Source: an uncultured Bacteroidia bacterium
Lineage (GTDB): Bacteria; Bacteroidota; Bacteroidia; Bacteroidales; UBA932
Direction: 5' to 3'
Length of the DNA: 64,000 nucleotides
Assembly (NCBI GenBank): GCA_902779785.1
Contig: CACZDC010000001.1
Span: forward strand, 248,001-312,000
The notes beneath the pieces are model-generated. The model searched no databases. It was not told where the DNA came from and was given only the letters and a program-made list of their open reading frames with translations. Shown one piece after another: positions 62,497-64,000 of the stretch (its first letter is position 1; each line of letters starts with the position of its first letter). Position numbers and translations under genes: made by a program.

Positions 62497-62554
62497 AAAA
62501 CGAAACAAAACGAAATTATTTTAATAAAAATAGTCGCGAAATGAAATTATTTCG
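62497..62554. promoter_or_regulatory. Probable DeoR operators in the divergent gap
   Basis: AAAACGAAAC (62497-62506) and AAAACGAAAT (62507-62516) are tandem 10-bp repeats, one helical turn apart, the layout expected of many DeoR-family operators. A palindrome CGAAAT-gaaatt-ATTTCG lies at 62537-62554, just before the ceramidase -7 box. GAAATTATTT is present at 62512-62521 and again at 62543-62552. Both flanking genes could be controlled from here. Confidence 0.6.
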
Positions 62555-62562
62555 TATATTTG
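62555..62562 (+). promoter_or_regulatory. Candidate -7 box of the ceramidase-like gene
   Basis: TATATTTG fits TAnnTTTG and lies 24 bp before the ATG. It touches the palindrome at 62537-62554, so a bound repressor would block polymerase. Confidence 0.6.
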
Positions 62563-62586
62563 GACCATATTAGACACTAAAGCATA

Positions 62587-63927
62587 ATGAGAATACATCC
62601 GATATACTCGTTTTTCCTCTCATTTGTTCTCCTCTCGTGTTCGGGAGGGCTGACGATGAGTTACTCCTCCGCCGACATATCCACGACTCCTGACGAGCAC
62701 GTGGTGCTGGCGGGTTTTGCCGCCAGGGACAAACTCTCCGACGGGATTCACCAGCAGTTGTTTACGCATTGCCTGGTACTCGGTGACGGCAGCCGGAAAG
62801 TCTGCATCATATCGAACGACCTGATGGAGATTTCTCCGGACATTTCCGACACCATCCGTACGATGATAGCCGAAAAGTCCGGCCTTGGAATCGACAATAT
62901 CCTGATGCATAATATCCACACCCATTCGGCCCCCCGTTCCGGCGGGGCATCCAACTTCAGCGGCGGGACCAACCGCCCGTGGAAGGACAGGATGATTCCG
63001 ACAGTGGTGAATAATGCCGTAAAGGCCATAAACGCCAAAGGAAAGCCCTTCAAACTTGAAATCGGCAAGGCGACGACTTCCATCAACGGCAACCGCTGCG
63101 AAAAGGAAGGACCGGTGGATCACGACGTCTATGTGGCCCGTTTCCTGCAGAAGGGAAAGCCGGTCGTGTCCATAGTGAATCTGGCCTGTCATCCGGTCTG
63201 TATGGGCCCTGGAAGCTATCTTCTGTCCTCGGACTATCCGGGAGTGAACGCACGATACCTCTCCCGGGCCTGGGGCGGGGAAGTCTTCCAGCTGACCGGC
63301 GCGGCGGGAAATATGGACCCGGCGAAAGGACCTAAAAAGGTGGAATACGCCGAGGAGTGCGGAAAGTCTCTGGCTGACTCTTTGGTGAATATCCACTTTT
63401 CCAAAGTGCCTTCGAAGGGTCTTCTCCGTCTTGTCAACAGGACTGTGGACCTTCCCTACCAGATCGCTAACGTCACGCCGGAGGCCGTCTCCGCCCACGC
63501 CGACTCGCTCTCTGAGGCGGCGCGGACAGTGTTTCCTCGTTTCGCCGACGATGTAATGAACTGGAAATCAGAGATTCTCGCCCGCTTTGAAAAGGGACCG
63601 GTCGCATCTAAGCTTCGCTATCATCTTCACGGAGTGGATGTGGACGGGGTCATCTTCTTTTTCAGCGACGGAGAGCCATTCTGCGAATACCAGATGGAAA
63701 CCCGGGCGGCTTTCCCGGACAGGACCATCTTCTTTGCGGGCTACACCAATGGACAGAACTCCTACCTTCCTTCCGAACACGCCTACGAAGTCCGCAAGGG
63801 CTATGAATACGAAATCGAGCAGATGCACGTCTATATCAAGGCGCCATATCCGCTTTCCGAAAGTATGCCTTCCACCTATCGCGAAGGCGTAATCGAGACC
63901 ATCAGAGAAACAATCGAACAGGAATAA
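62587..63927 (+). CDS. Neutral/alkaline ceramidase-family lipoprotein
   Basis: 446 aa, lipoprotein Cys18 (SFVLLSCSGG). Family motifs are NIHTHSAPRSGG with zinc-type His residues, VSIVNLACHPVCMG, and FQLTGAAGNMDP. Neutral ceramidases cut the amide bond of ceramides; many Bacteroidetes members of this fold have other or unknown amide substrates. It is shorter than classical ceramidases (about 650-700 aa) and lacks their C-terminal Ig-like part. Divergent from the amidotransferase-like/DeoR operon; one base after its stop the next gene begins. Confidence 0.82.
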   Translation: MRIHPIYSFFLSFVLLSCSGGLTMSYSSADISTTPDEHVVLAGFAARDKLSDGIHQQLFTHCLVLGDGSRKVCIISNDLMEISPDISDTIRTMIAEKSGLGIDNILMHNIHTHSAPRSGGASNFSGGTNRPWKDRMIPTVVNNAVKAINAKGKPFKLEIGKATTSINGNRCEKEGPVDHDVYVARFLQKGKPVVSIVNLACHPVCMGPGSYLLSSDYPGVNARYLSRAWGGEVFQLTGAAGNMDPAKGPKKVEYAEECGKSLADSLVNIHFSKVPSKGLLRLVNRTVDLPYQIANVTPEAVSAHADSLSEAARTVFPRFADDVMNWKSEILARFEKGPVASKLRYHLHGVDVDGVIFFFSDGEPFCEYQMETRAAFPDRTIFFAGYTNGQNSYLPSEHAYEVRKGYEYEIEQMHVYIKAPYPLSESMPSTYREGVIETIRETIEQE

Positions 63928-64000
63928 ATGAAAAAGTTAATTGTCTTGTTATCAGGCCTTATGGCTGCTGTTTCGATGCTTGCGGCACCGAGATACAACA
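63928..64000 (+). CDS. Exported protein, partial (C-terminus outside window)
   Basis: Only 24 codons are visible: a signal peptide MKKLIVLLSGLMAAVSMLAA followed by PRYN. The start is directly after the ceramidase-like stop (TAAATG), so the two are probably co-transcribed. No family can be given. Confidence 0.7.
   Translation, partial: MKKLIVLLSGLMAAVSMLAAPRYN

Overview
The window comes from a bacterium of the order Bacteroidales. The signs are SusC/SusD pairs, lipoproteins with a Lys/Ser/Asp/Glu-rich segment after the cysteine, TAnnTTTG -7 promoter boxes, BACON, fimbrillin-like, DUF4249 and DUF6377-type proteins, and the order secY-map-infA-rpmJ in the ribosomal cluster. The DNA is rather GC-rich for the order, as in Alistipes-like or uncultured gut lineages; I cannot place it more finely. 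No insertion sequence, prophage, CRISPR array, tRNA or rRNA gene was recognised.

Region 1 (1-24.6 kb) is a large nutrient-acquisition locus. A divergent DUF6377/TPR regulator (cut by the left edge) faces a one-direction operon of about 23 kb: SusC, SusD, a phosphodiester glycosidase, several lipoproteins built from GLUG-type repeat modules joined to BACON, fimbrillin-like or SGNH-hydrolase domains, two endonuclease/exonuclease/phosphatase-fold (EEP) lipoproteins, and a histidine acid phosphatase. No ordinary glycoside hydrolase is present. The enzyme set suggests a phosphorylated or phosphodiester-linked substrate such as phosphoglycans, inositol phosphates or phosphoinositol lipids. A broken second phosphatase copy is fused to the tail of a lost GLUG gene, which records a past deletion.

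Region 2 (24.6-35.4 kb) holds the spc/alpha part of the ribosomal protein super-operon, from rplP to rplQ with secY, map, infA and rpoA. It has its own promoter and a terminator at each end. The S10 half (rpsJ to rpsC), normally just upstream of rplP, is not in the window; Region 1 occupies that place.

Region 3 (35.4-47.4 kb) is a second surface-protein operon: three tandem paralogous Ig-like lipoproteins, a small lipoprotein, an outer-membrane barrel, a lipoprotein with an odd start, a TonB-dependent receptor, a DUF4249 lipoprotein and a last lipoprotein. A heptamer repeat and a 115-bp inverted-repeat element follow.

Region 4 (47.4-55.2 kb) has an exported rhodanese/metallo-beta-lactamase protein, then a five-gene minus-strand operon joining an OlsF-like two-domain acyltransferase and a LAB_N membrane protein to an arginine-deiminase-type enzyme, carbamate kinase and ornithine carbamoyltransferase. 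This could couple arginine catabolism (ATP and ornithine) to aminolipid synthesis. A membrane-bound TPR-LuxR regulator lies just upstream on the same strand.

Region 5 (55.2-64 kb) contains an exported OmpA protein carrying a zinc ribbon, a related unknown exported protein, a transglycosylase-like protein with a repeat-bearing N-terminus, a 648-bp hairpin-rich non-coding stretch, and a DeoR-controlled divergent locus: a glutamine-amidotransferase-like (BPL_N) lipoprotein with the DeoR repressor on one side, a neutral-ceramidase-family lipoprotein on the other, and probable DeoR operators between them.
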